Of a stretch of DNA of 64,000 bases, positions 24,744-33,963 are shown in pieces (the stretch's first letter is position 1; the number at the start of each line of letters is the position of its first letter). The notes below the pieces were generated by a model. That model was not told the DNA's origin. It searched no databases and saw only the letters and a list, made by a program, of their open reading frames with translations. The stretch is taken from assembly GCF_003858645.1 (NCBI RefSeq), contig NZ_RQJP01000006.1, positions 434,001-498,000 on the forward strand. The letters run 5' to 3'. This DNA is from Larkinella knui (GTDB lineage: Bacteria; Bacteroidota; Bacteroidia; Cytophagales; Spirosomataceae). The position numbers were made by a program, and so were the translations under genes.

Positions 24744-27551
24744 TTAGAATTTGTAGGTTATTCCCACCGTCGAATACGAGCCGCGTCGGAAACGTTGGTA
24801 GACATCATCGCTGGCCGTAATTTTCTTGTCCAGATTGGAGTCCTGAATCAGGCGGAACGGCTGGTTCAGCAAATCCTGAATACCGGCGCGAACCTCGATG
24901 TGATCGCCGATTTTCTTGGTGACCGTCAGATCGATCACGTTGCGCGGCATTTCGTAAATCGTCGGTTGTACTGATCGGTCACCCACCGCAAAAATCCGGC
25001 GGCCGATGACGTTGTAGAGCAAATTGACCTGCCAGCCCTGTTTCGGGTCCGTGTAATACACCCCGGCGTTGACCAGATACGGCGACTGCCCCTGCAACGA
25101 CCGGTTGTTTTCCTGTCCGACAAACGAGTTGATGACCGAACTTTTGATCAGAGCCGCATTCAGCAAAACCGTCATGTTGTCCAGAAAACCGGACCCGCTC
25201 ACACCCCGCAGCGATTTGCGCGCTTCCAGTTCGACGCCCATGCTGTAGGCGTTGTTGGCGTTGTCGACGGTGTAGGAAACCCCGCTGCCCGAGTAGTTGA
25301 TTTTGGCTTCGATCGGGTTGATAAAGTATTTGTAGAAACCGGCCACCGAAATCAGTTCGCCTTCGCCCGGATAAAATTCGTAGCGCACATCGGCGTTGTG
25401 AATTTTGGCAATTTTCAGATTCGGATTTCCGACGCGCGACACGTCGTAGTTGAAGTCATAATAGGCAAACTGCGCCAGTTCGCGGAACTCCGGCCGGTTG
25501 ACGGACATGCTATACGCCAGCCGGAACAGGGATTTGTCCGACAGGTTATACGACGCATTGAGCGACGGCAGCGGGCTAAAAATCGGGTTGTCGACCTTGA
25601 TCGGCTGCACGCCGTTCACGACGCTTTGCAATTGCTGGCGGTTGTATTCGCCCCGGAAACCGATCGTGGCGTTAAACCGGGCCGACAGCGGAAGGTAGGC
25701 TCCCACGTAGCCCGACATCATCATATTCTGGGCGTCGTAATGATCCTGCGTGTTCGTGCCTTCGTTGTAATACAAACCGGTCGACGACAGATTGCTGCCC
25801 CGGAAAAACTGCGATGGCGACTGCGACAGAACCTCGGCGCTGACGTTATTCGGATTCACGATCCCAAAATACCGGGCTTTAAACGTCCGGTCTTTGTATT
25901 CGGCGTAAGCCCCGGCGCGTAATTTCAGAATCTGTTTGTCGTCGGTATCAGCCGGTGCGGCTTTCTTGTATTCGTAATCGACGCGGCCCGTGGTCACGTA
26001 TTCGTTCAGGTTCGAATAAAACCGGGCGGCATTCTGGAACGTCGGGCTGGGTTGTTGCGGAACGTCGATGCGGAACGGCTGGTCACTGCCCTGCGGACGG
26101 CTCGACGTAAACCGGCGGTAGTCCGGCTCCTGGCGGTTGGTGTAGCCAAACCCGCCCGTCCAGCGCAACCGGCTCTGGCTGCTCAGTTCGTGCGTACCGT
26201 TCAACTGGCCGGTGTAAATGCTTTTCTGTTCGTAGCGGAAGGCATAGTTGTTCAGTTCCAGGTTGTTATCGTTGTAACCCGTCCGCAGCGTCGTTTCTTT
26301 CGTTCCCAACTGATTGAACAGGTTCCGGAATTCGATTTTCGTTCGCGGATTCAGAATCAGCGCCCAGTTGGACAGCACGCCCAGCCGCGTGTTTTCCGTC
26401 AGCAACTGATCATTGTAGGCATATTGAATGGCGCTTTTGCCGGTGGTCGGGTCGGCGGCAAAATACCGGTATTGCTCCACGTTCGAAAACGTGTGGGCGT
26501 TGGTGTAGTTGATGTTCGTAAAATTGGTCAGTTCCTTGCTGCCGATGTAAAACCGGCGGCTGAAGCCCAGTTGCGCCCGCAAATCCGGCGAAACCATCTT
26601 GTTGTTCAGCGCAAAATACGGCGACAGTGATTTGAACTTGTTGATGACCGGTTCCGACGACGCCCCAAAGGCGTTGATCCGGCGTTGCGACGGGAAATTG
26701 GACGGCAACCGGCGCGTTCCGTCGTCGAAACCAAGCCAGTCGGTTTTGCCGCCTTCATACGAACTGTGGTTCTGGAAGGTGGTATTGGCGCGGTAGGACG
26801 TGGAAAAACCGGCGTAGAAACTGTTGGCGTCGGGGATGGTTTTGGTGTAGATTTTGATGATCCCGCCCCCGAAATCGCCCGGCAGTTCGGCGGCTCCCGA
26901 TTTGAAGATCAGCATCCGGTCGATGGCCGAACTCGGAATGAGGTCGAACGAGAACGCCTTGATATCCACCTCCGTCGAGGGTGTGATGACGTCGTTGAGC
27001 ATGACGGTATTGTAGCGTTCGTTGAGTCCGCGAACAATGATGAAGCGGTCGTCCTGGATAGAAACGCCCGGCACCCGGCGGATGACCTGCGACGCGTCGC
27101 GGTCCTGGCTGCGGGAAATCTGCTGCGCCGAAATCCCGACGGCCACCTGCTCGATCTGCTTGATTTCGGTGATCACGGCGACTTCCGTGTTGGTGCCGCG
27201 CTGGCCCTTCACGATCACTTCGGCGAGGGTTTTGTTATCTTCGGCGAGGGCCGAGTTGATGAGCGTCATTTTCCCGGCTTCCACCCGCACGTTGTCGATG
27301 GTTTTGGTGGCGTAGGAAATGGAGCTGATTTGCAGTTGGTGAACGCCCGCGGGCACTTTGGCAATTTCGAAATTCCCTTCCACGTCGGTGACCGAGCCGA
27401 TAACCGGGTTGGCCCCGACGATCTGAATGGTGGCGCCGATGATGGCTTCGTTGTTTTTGGCGTCCTTAATCGTCCCTTTGAGGGAGCCGCTCTGGGCGAG
27501 GGCGGCTAAATGGAGTACTAATAGAGCAATTGCGGTTAGTAGAAATTTCAT
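24744..27551 (-). CDS. TonB-dependent outer-membrane receptor
   Basis: This 935-residue receptor has a signal peptide (MKFLLTAIALLVLHLAALAQ), a carboxypeptidase-regulatory-like domain (GSLKGTIKDAKNNEAIIGAT, about residues 23-105), a plug domain (VRGLNERYNTVMLNDVITPS) and a long beta barrel ending in YSTVGITYKF with the terminal aromatic typical of BamA substrates. It should import a large or scarce ligand using TonB energy. The CarboxypepD-like N-domain is standard in Bacteroidota. A -7 box lies 26 bases upstream. Its partner is the downstream surface lipoprotein; no enzyme genes point to a particular substrate. Confidence 0.94.
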   Translation of the reverse strand: MKFLLTAIALLVLHLAALAQSGSLKGTIKDAKNNEAIIGATIQIVGANPVIGSVTDVEGNFEIAKVPAGVHQLQISSISYATKTIDNVRVEAGKMTLINSALAEDNKTLAEVIVKGQRGTNTEVAVITEIKQIEQVAVGISAQQISRSQDRDASQVIRRVPGVSIQDDRFIIVRGLNERYNTVMLNDVITPSTEVDIKAFSFDLIPSSAIDRMLIFKSGAAELPGDFGGGIIKIYTKTIPDANSFYAGFSTSYRANTTFQNHSSYEGGKTDWLGFDDGTRRLPSNFPSQRRINAFGASSEPVINKFKSLSPYFALNNKMVSPDLRAQLGFSRRFYIGSKELTNFTNINYTNAHTFSNVEQYRYFAADPTTGKSAIQYAYNDQLLTENTRLGVLSNWALILNPRTKIEFRNLFNQLGTKETTLRTGYNDNNLELNNYAFRYEQKSIYTGQLNGTHELSSQSRLRWTGGFGYTNRQEPDYRRFTSSRPQGSDQPFRIDVPQQPSPTFQNAARFYSNLNEYVTTGRVDYEYKKAAPADTDDKQILKLRAGAYAEYKDRTFKARYFGIVNPNNVSAEVLSQSPSQFFRGSNLSSTGLYYNEGTNTQDHYDAQNMMMSGYVGAYLPLSARFNATIGFRGEYNRQQLQSVVNGVQPIKVDNPIFSPLPSLNASYNLSDKSLFRLAYSMSVNRPEFRELAQFAYYDFNYDVSRVGNPNLKIAKIHNADVRYEFYPGEGELISVAGFYKYFINPIEAKINYSGSGVSYTVDNANNAYSMGVELEARKSLRGVSGSGFLDNMTVLLNAALIKSSVINSFVGQENNRSLQGQSPYLVNAGVYYTDPKQGWQVNLLYNVIGRRIFAVGDRSVQPTIYEMPRNVIDLTVTKKIGDHIEVRAGIQDLLNQPFRLIQDSNLDKKITASDDVYQRFRRGSYSTVGITYKF

Positions 27552-27576
27552 GGTTTGGTGTCGTTTTTTGACGACC

Positions 27577-27584
27577 CAAAGGTA
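27577..27584 (-). promoter_or_regulatory. -7 promoter element for the TonB receptor operon
   Basis: TACCTTTG on the minus strand fits the consensus and predicts a start near 27570, about 20 bases before the ATG. The -33 position does not hold a TTG, so activator dependence is possible. Confidence 0.5.
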
Positions 27585-27691
27585 GAGCGGCTATATTACC
27601 TCAGTGTTACGGGAAGGTTATGGGAGGGTTGTGTTTTCTTTGGGGGATGAGCTTATGAAATACTTACTTAATCTATTGCTATTCAATTGTC

Positions 27692-27836
27692 CCGTTGTCG
27701 CTCGCGTGCCGCGAGTGACTCCTATTCAAAGGGCCTCCGGCCCGTCCTCGCCCTGGTGTAAACTTTACGCCAAAAACCGGCTTCGGGCTGGAAACCCTTT
27801 GGATAGGAATCACTCGCGACACGCGAGCGATAACGG
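27692..27836. repeat. dispersed palindromic repeat, family 2 (copy 1)
   Basis: CCGTTGTCGCTCGCGTGCCG at the left is answered by CACGCGAGCGATAACGG at the right. Nested arms are GAGTGACTCCTAT / ATAGGAATCACTC and CAAAGGGCCTCCGGCCCG with GGGCTGGAAACCCTTTG. The second copy is at 33760-33903. It fills the middle of the 422-bp gap 27552-27973, which has no supported gene. Confidence 0.85.
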
Positions 27837-27940
27837 AACGCCCGCTTCAGGCTGGTTATGCACGTGTCAATCGCTGATGTGTGGGGATACTGTCAAAAGC
27901 ACCTGATTGAAAAAATAACCACCCATTAAGTGGTACCAAG

Positions 27941-27969
27941 AGCCAGGCAACGTCAAACGTCGTCTGGCT
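27941..27969 (-). terminator. possible terminator after the M23 peptidase gene
   Basis: AGCCAGGCAACGT and ACGTCGTCTGGCT form a 13-bp stem with two mismatches just past the stop codon at 27974. The T-tract is better on the plus strand (CTTTCTTTATTT) than on the minus strand. Confidence 0.45.
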
Positions 27970-27973
27970 TTCT

Positions 27974-28843
27974 TTATTTCACTTCCGGTAGTTCGGCGGG
28001 ATCGATCAGTAAAAAGCCGGGGTTGATACACGCTCCGTACCAGCGAACGCCAAAATGCAAGTGGGGACCCGTAACCCGACCGGTTTCCCCAACTATTCCT
28101 ATTTTTTGCCCTTTCTGAACCGTCTGGTTCGCCTTTACCGTGAAACTCTTCAGGTGAAAATACTCTGAAATTAACCCGTTCCCATGATCAATATAAACCG
28201 CGTTGCCGCTGTAAAACCCATCAGTGGCCAGCAACACCCGGCCATTGCCCACACTTTGGACGGGTTTGCCCGCTGCAATGGGATAATCCTGGCCGGTGTG
28301 CCGGTCCCGTGCCTGACCATTGATCGTGCGGCAAGCGCCAAAGTTTCCTTCACCCCGGGGTAGGGGACTGGCGGGCTTTCCCACCGGCAGGTCGAAAACG
28401 GCCGGACGCACCGTCGACTGGTAGGCGATCAGGGGCCGGAGCACGGCAGCTTCACGAGCCGCCCGCGCCAGATTCTGCGGGGAAACGGTAATGTATTCCT
28501 GCTTGGGAAAATTGGTAATGTCTTCCTGGCGGCAAGGCTTTTCGGTCACCAGCAAGCGGGCGGTCTCCAACTTTCCTCCGGTGGTCCGGCGTGATATGGT
28601 GTAGTCGCCGGGCTTCATCTCCATATCAATCGGATAATAACAGGTACCATTGACGGCAGGCCAGGCCCGTTTCTCAAAACTACAGCGCTTGCAATTCCCT
28701 GCCCAGCGGGCAACTTCCCCCTGGCCAACGTGAACGGATTTTGGCGGGGTGGCTGTTTGGGTATTTTTCTGGTGAACCGGTGAAAGGGCCAAAGACAAGG
28801 CTACCCAAAAAAGGGAAAAGATTGATACAAGAATTGGATGCAT
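27974..28843 (-). CDS. M23-family (LytM-like) metallopeptidase
   Basis: This is a secreted protein of 289 residues: signal peptide (residues 1-20), an N-terminal region of about 130 residues rich in basic residues, and a C-terminal M23 domain. The zinc-site motifs are visible as RHTGQDYPI (H-x3-D) and PHLHFGVRW (HxH); YIDHGNGLISEYFHL lies between them. M23 enzymes cut peptidoglycan cross-bridges and help cell separation or remodelling. It is the last gene of a minus-strand segment with a recombinase remnant 20 bases upstream, and it may have arrived with that element. All catalytic ligands appear intact. Confidence 0.9.
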   Translation of the reverse strand: MHPILVSIFSLFWVALSLALSPVHQKNTQTATPPKSVHVGQGEVARWAGNCKRCSFEKRAWPAVNGTCYYPIDMEMKPGDYTISRRTTGGKLETARLLVTEKPCRQEDITNFPKQEYITVSPQNLARAAREAAVLRPLIAYQSTVRPAVFDLPVGKPASPLPRGEGNFGACRTINGQARDRHTGQDYPIAAGKPVQSVGNGRVLLATDGFYSGNAVYIDHGNGLISEYFHLKSFTVKANQTVQKGQKIGIVGETGRVTGPHLHFGVRWYGACINPGFLLIDPAELPEVK

Positions 28844-28863
28844 GATGGGCAGGGATTAACTCG

Positions 28864-29337
28864 TTAAGTGTATAACCCAACGAAGCCCGGCTCTGTTTGA
28901 ATACCAGTACAATCCAGTGTGGACGAGTCGGCGAATGAACGGAAAGGGCAAGCCATCGGGCCATCAGCGACCCTACGATTTCTATCCTTTTTTTCTCCAC
29001 CGTTCTTTTGTTGAACCACCAACCGCTTCACCGTCTCCGCCTTGAAGAAGGCCCCTTTCCGGGTCCGAAAACCGTTCTCGTTGAGTTGCCGGGCAATGGC
29101 ACTCAGATTCAGTTTCTGAAACTGGTACAGCCGGATCAGTTCCGTAGCCTGTTTGTTGGCCAGTTCCCTGCGGCTGGTCTTGCCACCGGATTCGACTTCG
29201 ACGAAATCCCCAATCAGCCGTTCACTGCAATACGCATGAATACCAGTTTTCTGGGCATCGAGTCCCAAACCGGATTGTCCCTGCTTGTGGGTGCTGACCC
29301 GGTACTAAGCGACATAGTGATGTTCTGTTTTACGCAC
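28864..29337 (-). pseudogene. decayed serine recombinase (resolvase/invertase family)
   Basis: Reading from a GTG at 29337 the frame gives VRKTEHHYVA, then a TAG (29307-29305), then YRVSTHKQGQSGLGLDAQKT. The family start is VAYYRVST, so the TAG replaces the first tyrosine and lies before the catalytic serine of RVST. The frame then continues with FVEVESGGKTSRREL and jumps directly to ELIRLYQFQKLNLSAIARQL, FRTRKGAFFKAETVKRLV, which belongs to the DNA-binding end. About 120 residues of the catalytic core are therefore missing. An amber codon plus a large in-frame deletion make it non-functional. Confidence 0.82.
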
Positions 29338-29399
29338 GGAAAGCGACCTGATTTTTCTCTTTTACTGCCAATAGTCATACTGCATATACCGCGCGGTTT

Positions 29400-29660
29400 C
29401 ACTGGCGACCTCTTTGCCGCCAGGGGTTTGCTGTCGATGATGCAAAAACCGGTACGCTGGCTTTGACCACACAGCCATTTGAGTAACACAAACAACCCTG
29501 GAACCAGTCGCGGCATTCGAGCCACAAAGCGGGCGTACCTGATGAGCTTGGGGAAGTAGTCCATCAAGTGCGCTTCCACCCAATGTTGGTAATAAAAGTT
29601 AGCCCCTAAACACCCCAGGAAAAATTTTGATAATTTAGGCAGGCTGAGTTTACGATCACG
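29400..29660 (-). mobile_element. IS982-type transposase remnant
   Basis: In one minus-strand frame (about 29660 to 29415) the translation reads RDRKLSLPKLSKFF, ANFYYQHWVEAHLMDYFPKL, IRYARFVARMPRLVP and TGFCIIDSKPLA. These follow the order of the IS982 transposase N-terminal half (KLSLSE..., FPKLVSYNRFVELMPR..., TGISFIDSTPLAV). The remaining half and the terminal repeats are not visible and the sequence runs into unrelated frames. The fragment directly abuts the end of the neighbouring lyase-like gene. It is an old, incomplete insertion. Confidence 0.6.
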
Positions 29661-31365
29661 AAAGGAAAAAGGTATGGTGAAACGGCGTAAACCCCGTTAG
29701 ATAAACCGTTGGCGTATCCATCGCCGGAAGGGCACCCCGTAGCTGAACCCCTTTGTGTTCGACGGTCCCCGGCCCGAATTTGATCACATCGGAACCAACC
29801 GTATACGAGCCCGATTCGCCCGACAGCAGGTAGGCATTGTCTTTCTTGGGGTGTTTTGTTACCCCAGCCAGCGTGCCGCCCGCCCGAAAAATGAGTTCAA
29901 GCGCTACCGGAACCCCGGCTGTACCCACGATGTCGATCGCTATTTGCAACCCATTCGCGGTTTCCTTTATTTTCACCGTCGTGTCAAGTTTTTGGATTTC
30001 GCTCTGCCGGCGATTGGCTCTTGGCATTTTGTCCCAATCACCGCTCGGGTCAATCTGGTCGCGGGAAAACGGCTGATAATACGGGCCATCGAGGGATTTT
30101 TGCAGAACCCAGCTGTCGCCCTGTTGTTCGATCTTCGTTGAATCAAACTGCCCTTTTCCGAAGAACGTAGTGGCCATCCGCATACCCTGCAAAACCGCAT
30201 TTCCTTTATGAAAGGTGAGCCAACTGGCATTATTCGACAGGAGGGTGCTATCCCAATTTCCGCGCCGGATTCGAACGACACCGGAGAAGGGAAAGGCTTT
30301 GGCGTAATTGGTCGGTAGCGGTTTGCTGGCGGGGAGTTCGCGCCAGAGCGTAGGGTCTTCCAGAAAATAATTGAGGTAGCCCGCCAGTTGCTCTTTGGGA
30401 CACGTCTTCTCGATTAACCGACAGAGAGCCGCCATTTCACCGTTTTTGTCGAGCAGGGCCATGTAGCGATAGCAGTAATAGTATCTGGCCATGTTGCCAA
30501 TAGTGCCCTTGTCCTGCCGGTTCGATGCTTCCGTCACGATCTCGCCATTCGGGTGAACGTAGTACAGCGTCATCATCAGGTTTTTGCGAACTGGCTCAAA
30601 CAGTTCAGGTTTTTTCAGACCCCGGGCGAGGATGATCAACGACCGGTTGACAATGGGCGAATAGGTGTTGGTACTCTTTTCATTGAATTGCCCGTCGGGA
30701 TCCAAATCAATATGTTCGGCGAGCCATTGATCGATGCGGTTGGTATAGCGGGGGTCGGGAAACACGTCATTTAATCTGGTCAGGGCCGCCGATACGACCC
30801 ACCGGTGATTAGGGGTATGAATTCCACCTACGCTCAAGGCGTCGCCCGCCTTTTGCAAAAACGTCTTTAGTAAAGTGAGCGTTGTTTCCGAACCGTTCAT
30901 CGAAGCTTGCTTCAGGAAAGTATAGGCCGGAATAATATTTTCTAACACGAAAGCCGTGTCGGGCGTTGAATGGAAATTGGTTTCCAGAAGATCAATCGTG
31001 CCATCGTCGTGCTGCATCTTCAGCAAAGCCCGAGCCGCAGCTTCCACTTCGTTTAGTAACGCTTTCGATTGATAGTGAGTGGATTCCGGACAGCCAATGA
31101 GGGTGCAGGCTCGAATGATAAACCCGGCCGTCGACTGTGGATTTGGCATGTCCATATCGTTCATGTAGCCGCCCACAAACCTGTTGGCGGGATCCGTTAT
31201 CTTGATGGGTTTATAAATGGTCGCCAGTTGCTGGTCGTTGATTTTGATCCACTCAAGCAGCCACTCGGGTTTGGTGGGAGCCAGGTTGGGAAATCCAGTG
31301 GAGCTTAGGATGGGAAAAATACCAAGCGTCGTTGCGCCAAGGGCGACAAAGGTTCTTCTGTTCAT
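29656..31365 (-). CDS. putative (alpha/alpha)-barrel polysaccharide-active protein, exported
   Basis: This 569-residue protein begins MNRRTFVALGATTLG, a likely Tat or Sec signal. The helical first half (NFHSTPDTAFVLENIIPAYT, GIHTPNHRWVVSAALTRL, NTYSPIVNRSLIILARGL) has the rhythm of heparinase/alginate-lyase toroids, and the second half (from about residue 360) is beta-rich, like the C-terminal beta-sandwich of such lyases. NHRWV and the Tyr/His-rich ARYYYCYRY could be active-site elements, but this is inference. A second lyase-like gene lies upstream. Its 3' end meets an IS982 remnant, yet the frame closes normally at FHHTFFLS. Confidence 0.65.
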   Translation of the reverse strand: MNRRTFVALGATTLGIFPILSSTGFPNLAPTKPEWLLEWIKINDQQLATIYKPIKITDPANRFVGGYMNDMDMPNPQSTAGFIIRACTLIGCPESTHYQSKALLNEVEAAARALLKMQHDDGTIDLLETNFHSTPDTAFVLENIIPAYTFLKQASMNGSETTLTLLKTFLQKAGDALSVGGIHTPNHRWVVSAALTRLNDVFPDPRYTNRIDQWLAEHIDLDPDGQFNEKSTNTYSPIVNRSLIILARGLKKPELFEPVRKNLMMTLYYVHPNGEIVTEASNRQDKGTIGNMARYYYCYRYMALLDKNGEMAALCRLIEKTCPKEQLAGYLNYFLEDPTLWRELPASKPLPTNYAKAFPFSGVVRIRRGNWDSTLLSNNASWLTFHKGNAVLQGMRMATTFFGKGQFDSTKIEQQGDSWVLQKSLDGPYYQPFSRDQIDPSGDWDKMPRANRRQSEIQKLDTTVKIKETANGLQIAIDIVGTAGVPVALELIFRAGGTLAGVTKHPKKDNAYLLSGESGSYTVGSDVIKFGPGTVEHKGVQLRGALPAMDTPTVYLTGFTPFHHTFFLS

Positions 31366-31505
31366 TTTTTACACTGTTAGAAACGAGCAACTTTTCTCGT
31401 TTTGGCTGGGCTTAGCCGCGTGAAAGCGGTGGTTTGTTTTAAAAAGCGTTTCAGGAGCGTTCCTACTGGTAGATTGCGGTCAAAACTCAAAACTCCTGAA
31501 TCGTT

Positions 31506-31740
31506 CTACTCAGGGGGTGACCACCATTCGTCCGCGATGTTCCATGAAGTACGCTTGCTATTTGCAGTGCCGCCCAGTATGGATACGCTAAACCCTGGAC
31601 TTTTCAAGAGGTAATCCGTGTTTCTCCCGAACGTAAAGTGATACCGTTCCATGCCCAAAGCTTTTGGGATAGGTGGTCAGCTCCCGATCTGCCAGCTTGT
31701 TGTCATAGGGTACGGGCCGGGTGATGAATAACTTACTGCT
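31506..31740 (-). pseudogene. unidentified gene remnant between the two lyase-like genes
   Basis: Two minus-strand frames carry protein-like sequence that would join by a frameshift: KLFITRPVPYDNKLADREL, TTYPKSFGHGTVSLYVREKH, GLPLEKS and then PGFSVSILGGTANSKR, TSWNIADEWWSPPE-stop. It is upstream-truncated (a TAA just before) and has no start codon, so it looks like the C-terminal end of a lost gene. The parent family was not recognised. The rest of the 31366-31748 gap has nothing I can support. Confidence 0.35.
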
Positions 31741-31748
31741 TTATACAA

Positions 31749-33641
31749 TCATTCATGGGGCCATTGAGCCAGTGGCATCATTGGTGAGACGGTTTCAGGG
31801 GGAACGTTTCCCGGAATCAAGTCCACCTTCCAGGACCGTTTCGTTTGGGGAGGAATGGTGGTTTCGAAACCTACTTGCATCGTGCCCGGATTCGCCGAAT
31901 CGTGCTCATACCGGGGGCCGGTTGACCAGGTGCGCAGCGTCAACCCCGAACTGGGTTCCAGGGCGACCAGGAGCTTCCGGCCCGATTGGTGAAGGATAGC
32001 GCGATGCGAATCGATCAGCTCAACCTGCGCGCCCGTTACAAAAGCCCACCGGACCACCGTTTCCTTCGCACCGGTTTCCACTTCATCCTGCACGAGCATG
32101 GACCGCCCATCAACAAGGGCAACGCCCCGCCAGGCACGGATCAGATCGCCCGCATACAACGACGTCAAATCGGTAATGGCGTTCCGAAAGGCCGGTTGAC
32201 TGGAATAACTCACGATGGGGGCAAATCCAGTCACCATTTGAGCGCCATAATTCACCACCAGGGTGTTATGCCCCATCGTTGAGTTTCGATAAACCAGCCA
32301 GCGAGGAGAATTCTGGTTTGTTTCCTGTACAGCTACGCCCGCGAGCTGTAAGGAATCCGAATTTTGGGGTCCTAAATCGATCGCCCACCGGACCCCCTGG
32401 GCCTCGGCCACAAACGAACCGATATCCATATGAGCCCCGGCCAGGGCGGGAGTTCCCGCTTTTAGGCCCATAAACAGGGCGGTTGAATCGTTCCAGGAGC
32501 TCCGGAGCAGCGCCAGGGGTGTTTGACCCCGACCCACCCACACGGAGCTTGGGGTTGGACTGGGAACAGGCCTGCTTTGGTGTTGGCTGCTCCAAATCAC
32601 CAGGGCGGGAAGAAGCGCTTCCTTCTGCCAGGTAGTGGCCCCTTTGCTTACTAACTCGTTGTGCTCCTTCCACAAGGCCCACGGATTATCTGCCCGGGGA
32701 GCCAGCCAAAATTGGACGGGTTGGAGGGGAGCTTCCAGCGCCGTTTCCCCGTAATTGAAACAGTTGCCCGAAGGCGTCCGCATATGCAGGCCATAGTTAG
32801 CCGTTTTTAAAAAGCCCGGCTGATCCAGCAAGCCAAAGTCGGTCTTAAACTCGGTTTGTAACGCACTGATCAATAACGCTGTGAAGCTTGTAGCGTAGCT
32901 CCAGGCCGAATAGCTATAGGGATAAGCGCCGTCCGGCTCGTAGAGGGCTACCAATTGCCGGGTGGAGCGAATCGAACGGTTTAAGATCGAACGAGCCAGT
33001 TCGGGTTGAGACTCGTAGATGGCCAACGCCCCGAAAACCAAGCCCGTGTTAATGACTTGTCTTTGATAATCGGTGGGAACACTCCAGCTGCTGTCACGAG
33101 GAGCTAAAGCCGCTTCAAGACCCTTTTTGAGAATGGTTTTCTGGGCAAATTCCCGTTCCCGGGGCGTTAAATTAACATACAGCCAATCGTAAGCGAGGGA
33201 GGCTGCCGTGGTAAGTTCGGCCAGGTGTTCTACCTGTTCCCGATGCCAGCTAAATAGAATGAGCGCCATCCAGAATTCATGTTTTGCCCGGTCAAAATAG
33301 GCTTGCCGGCCGGTCAAACGCCAGCCATAGGCCAGGGCAAAAAGTCGCCGTAGCGCTTCCCGGACGTCGCTGTATTGTACCCGCCCCACCCGCACGGAAC
33401 TCACGGCGGTCCGCTTCGTCAGGAGCAGGCTATCACACTGGGTTAAAAGATGTTGATGAACAAGCCGTAGGCTGGAATCGGATTGAACAGCCATCCGCAG
33501 GGCGGGTAGCTCACGTTGCCGCAGCAAGATTCTGGGGTGTTCCGAAAGGATCACCGCGGGCCGGATGGAATCCGGTTGTGCATACGCGGACAGTTGGCAG
33601 ATTCCAATCCAGAGGAGAAAGAGGATCCCTGGCGTTCTCAT
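31749..33641 (-). CDS. heparinase II/III-family protein (polysaccharide lyase-like), secreted
   Basis: This is a 630-residue exported protein. After the signal peptide (MRTPGILFLLWIGICQLSAY) comes a helical toroid (HPRILLRQRELPALRMAV, TAASLAYDWLYVNLTPRERE, YEPDGAYPYSYSAWSY) and a beta domain with AGAHMDIGSFVAEAQGVRWA, matching the heparinase II/III C-terminal motif with its metal/substrate histidine. It probably cleaves an acidic polysaccharide in the periplasm. ATG 33641 is chosen because the longer frame starts at a GTG and hides the signal peptide. Located just inside the second family-2 repeat. Confidence 0.85.
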   Translation of the reverse strand: MRTPGILFLLWIGICQLSAYAQPDSIRPAVILSEHPRILLRQRELPALRMAVQSDSSLRLVHQHLLTQCDSLLLTKRTAVSSVRVGRVQYSDVREALRRLFALAYGWRLTGRQAYFDRAKHEFWMALILFSWHREQVEHLAELTTAASLAYDWLYVNLTPREREFAQKTILKKGLEAALAPRDSSWSVPTDYQRQVINTGLVFGALAIYESQPELARSILNRSIRSTRQLVALYEPDGAYPYSYSAWSYATSFTALLISALQTEFKTDFGLLDQPGFLKTANYGLHMRTPSGNCFNYGETALEAPLQPVQFWLAPRADNPWALWKEHNELVSKGATTWQKEALLPALVIWSSQHQSRPVPSPTPSSVWVGRGQTPLALLRSSWNDSTALFMGLKAGTPALAGAHMDIGSFVAEAQGVRWAIDLGPQNSDSLQLAGVAVQETNQNSPRWLVYRNSTMGHNTLVVNYGAQMVTGFAPIVSYSSQPAFRNAITDLTSLYAGDLIRAWRGVALVDGRSMLVQDEVETGAKETVVRWAFVTGAQVELIDSHRAILHQSGRKLLVALEPSSGLTLRTWSTGPRYEHDSANPGTMQVGFETTIPPQTKRSWKVDLIPGNVPPETVSPMMPLAQWPHE

Positions 33642-33759
33642 GGCAGGCTTTCGATAGAAGAAGGGTTTAGGTAATAACGAAGCGCTTTTCAGGCTCGATT
33701 TACTCACCTCTATCCACGCATTTTTGGCTTACGGCCTGTCTTAGTCCTTTATTAGCACC

Positions 33760-33903
33760 CCGTTGTCGCTCGCGTGCCGCGAGTGACTCCTATCCAAAGG
33801 GCCTCCGGCCCGTCTCGCCCTGATGTAAACTGTGCGCCATAAGCCCGCTTCGGGCTGGAAGCCATTTCTCTATTCCTTACTCGCGGCACGCGAGCGACAA
33901 CGG
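33760..33903. repeat. dispersed palindromic repeat, family 2 (copy 2)
   Basis: CCGTTGTCGCTCGCGTGCCG is repeated exactly from copy 1 at 27692, with CGGCACGCGAGCGACAACGG closing it as a perfect 20-bp outer arm. The inner CAAAGGGCCTCCGGCCCGTC and CGGGCTGGAAGCC are also shared. The right-hand middle part has diverged from copy 1. Confidence 0.85.
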
Positions 33904-33963
33904 AGAACCGGAGCCAAAGAGAGTAGAAAACGCCAAGTAAGGACCTTGTCATTTGATACGAAC

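Noticed and set aside
27604-27906. 100-residue plus-strand ORF
   Set aside because: It runs through the family-2 palindromic repeat and is a product of the repeat sequence.
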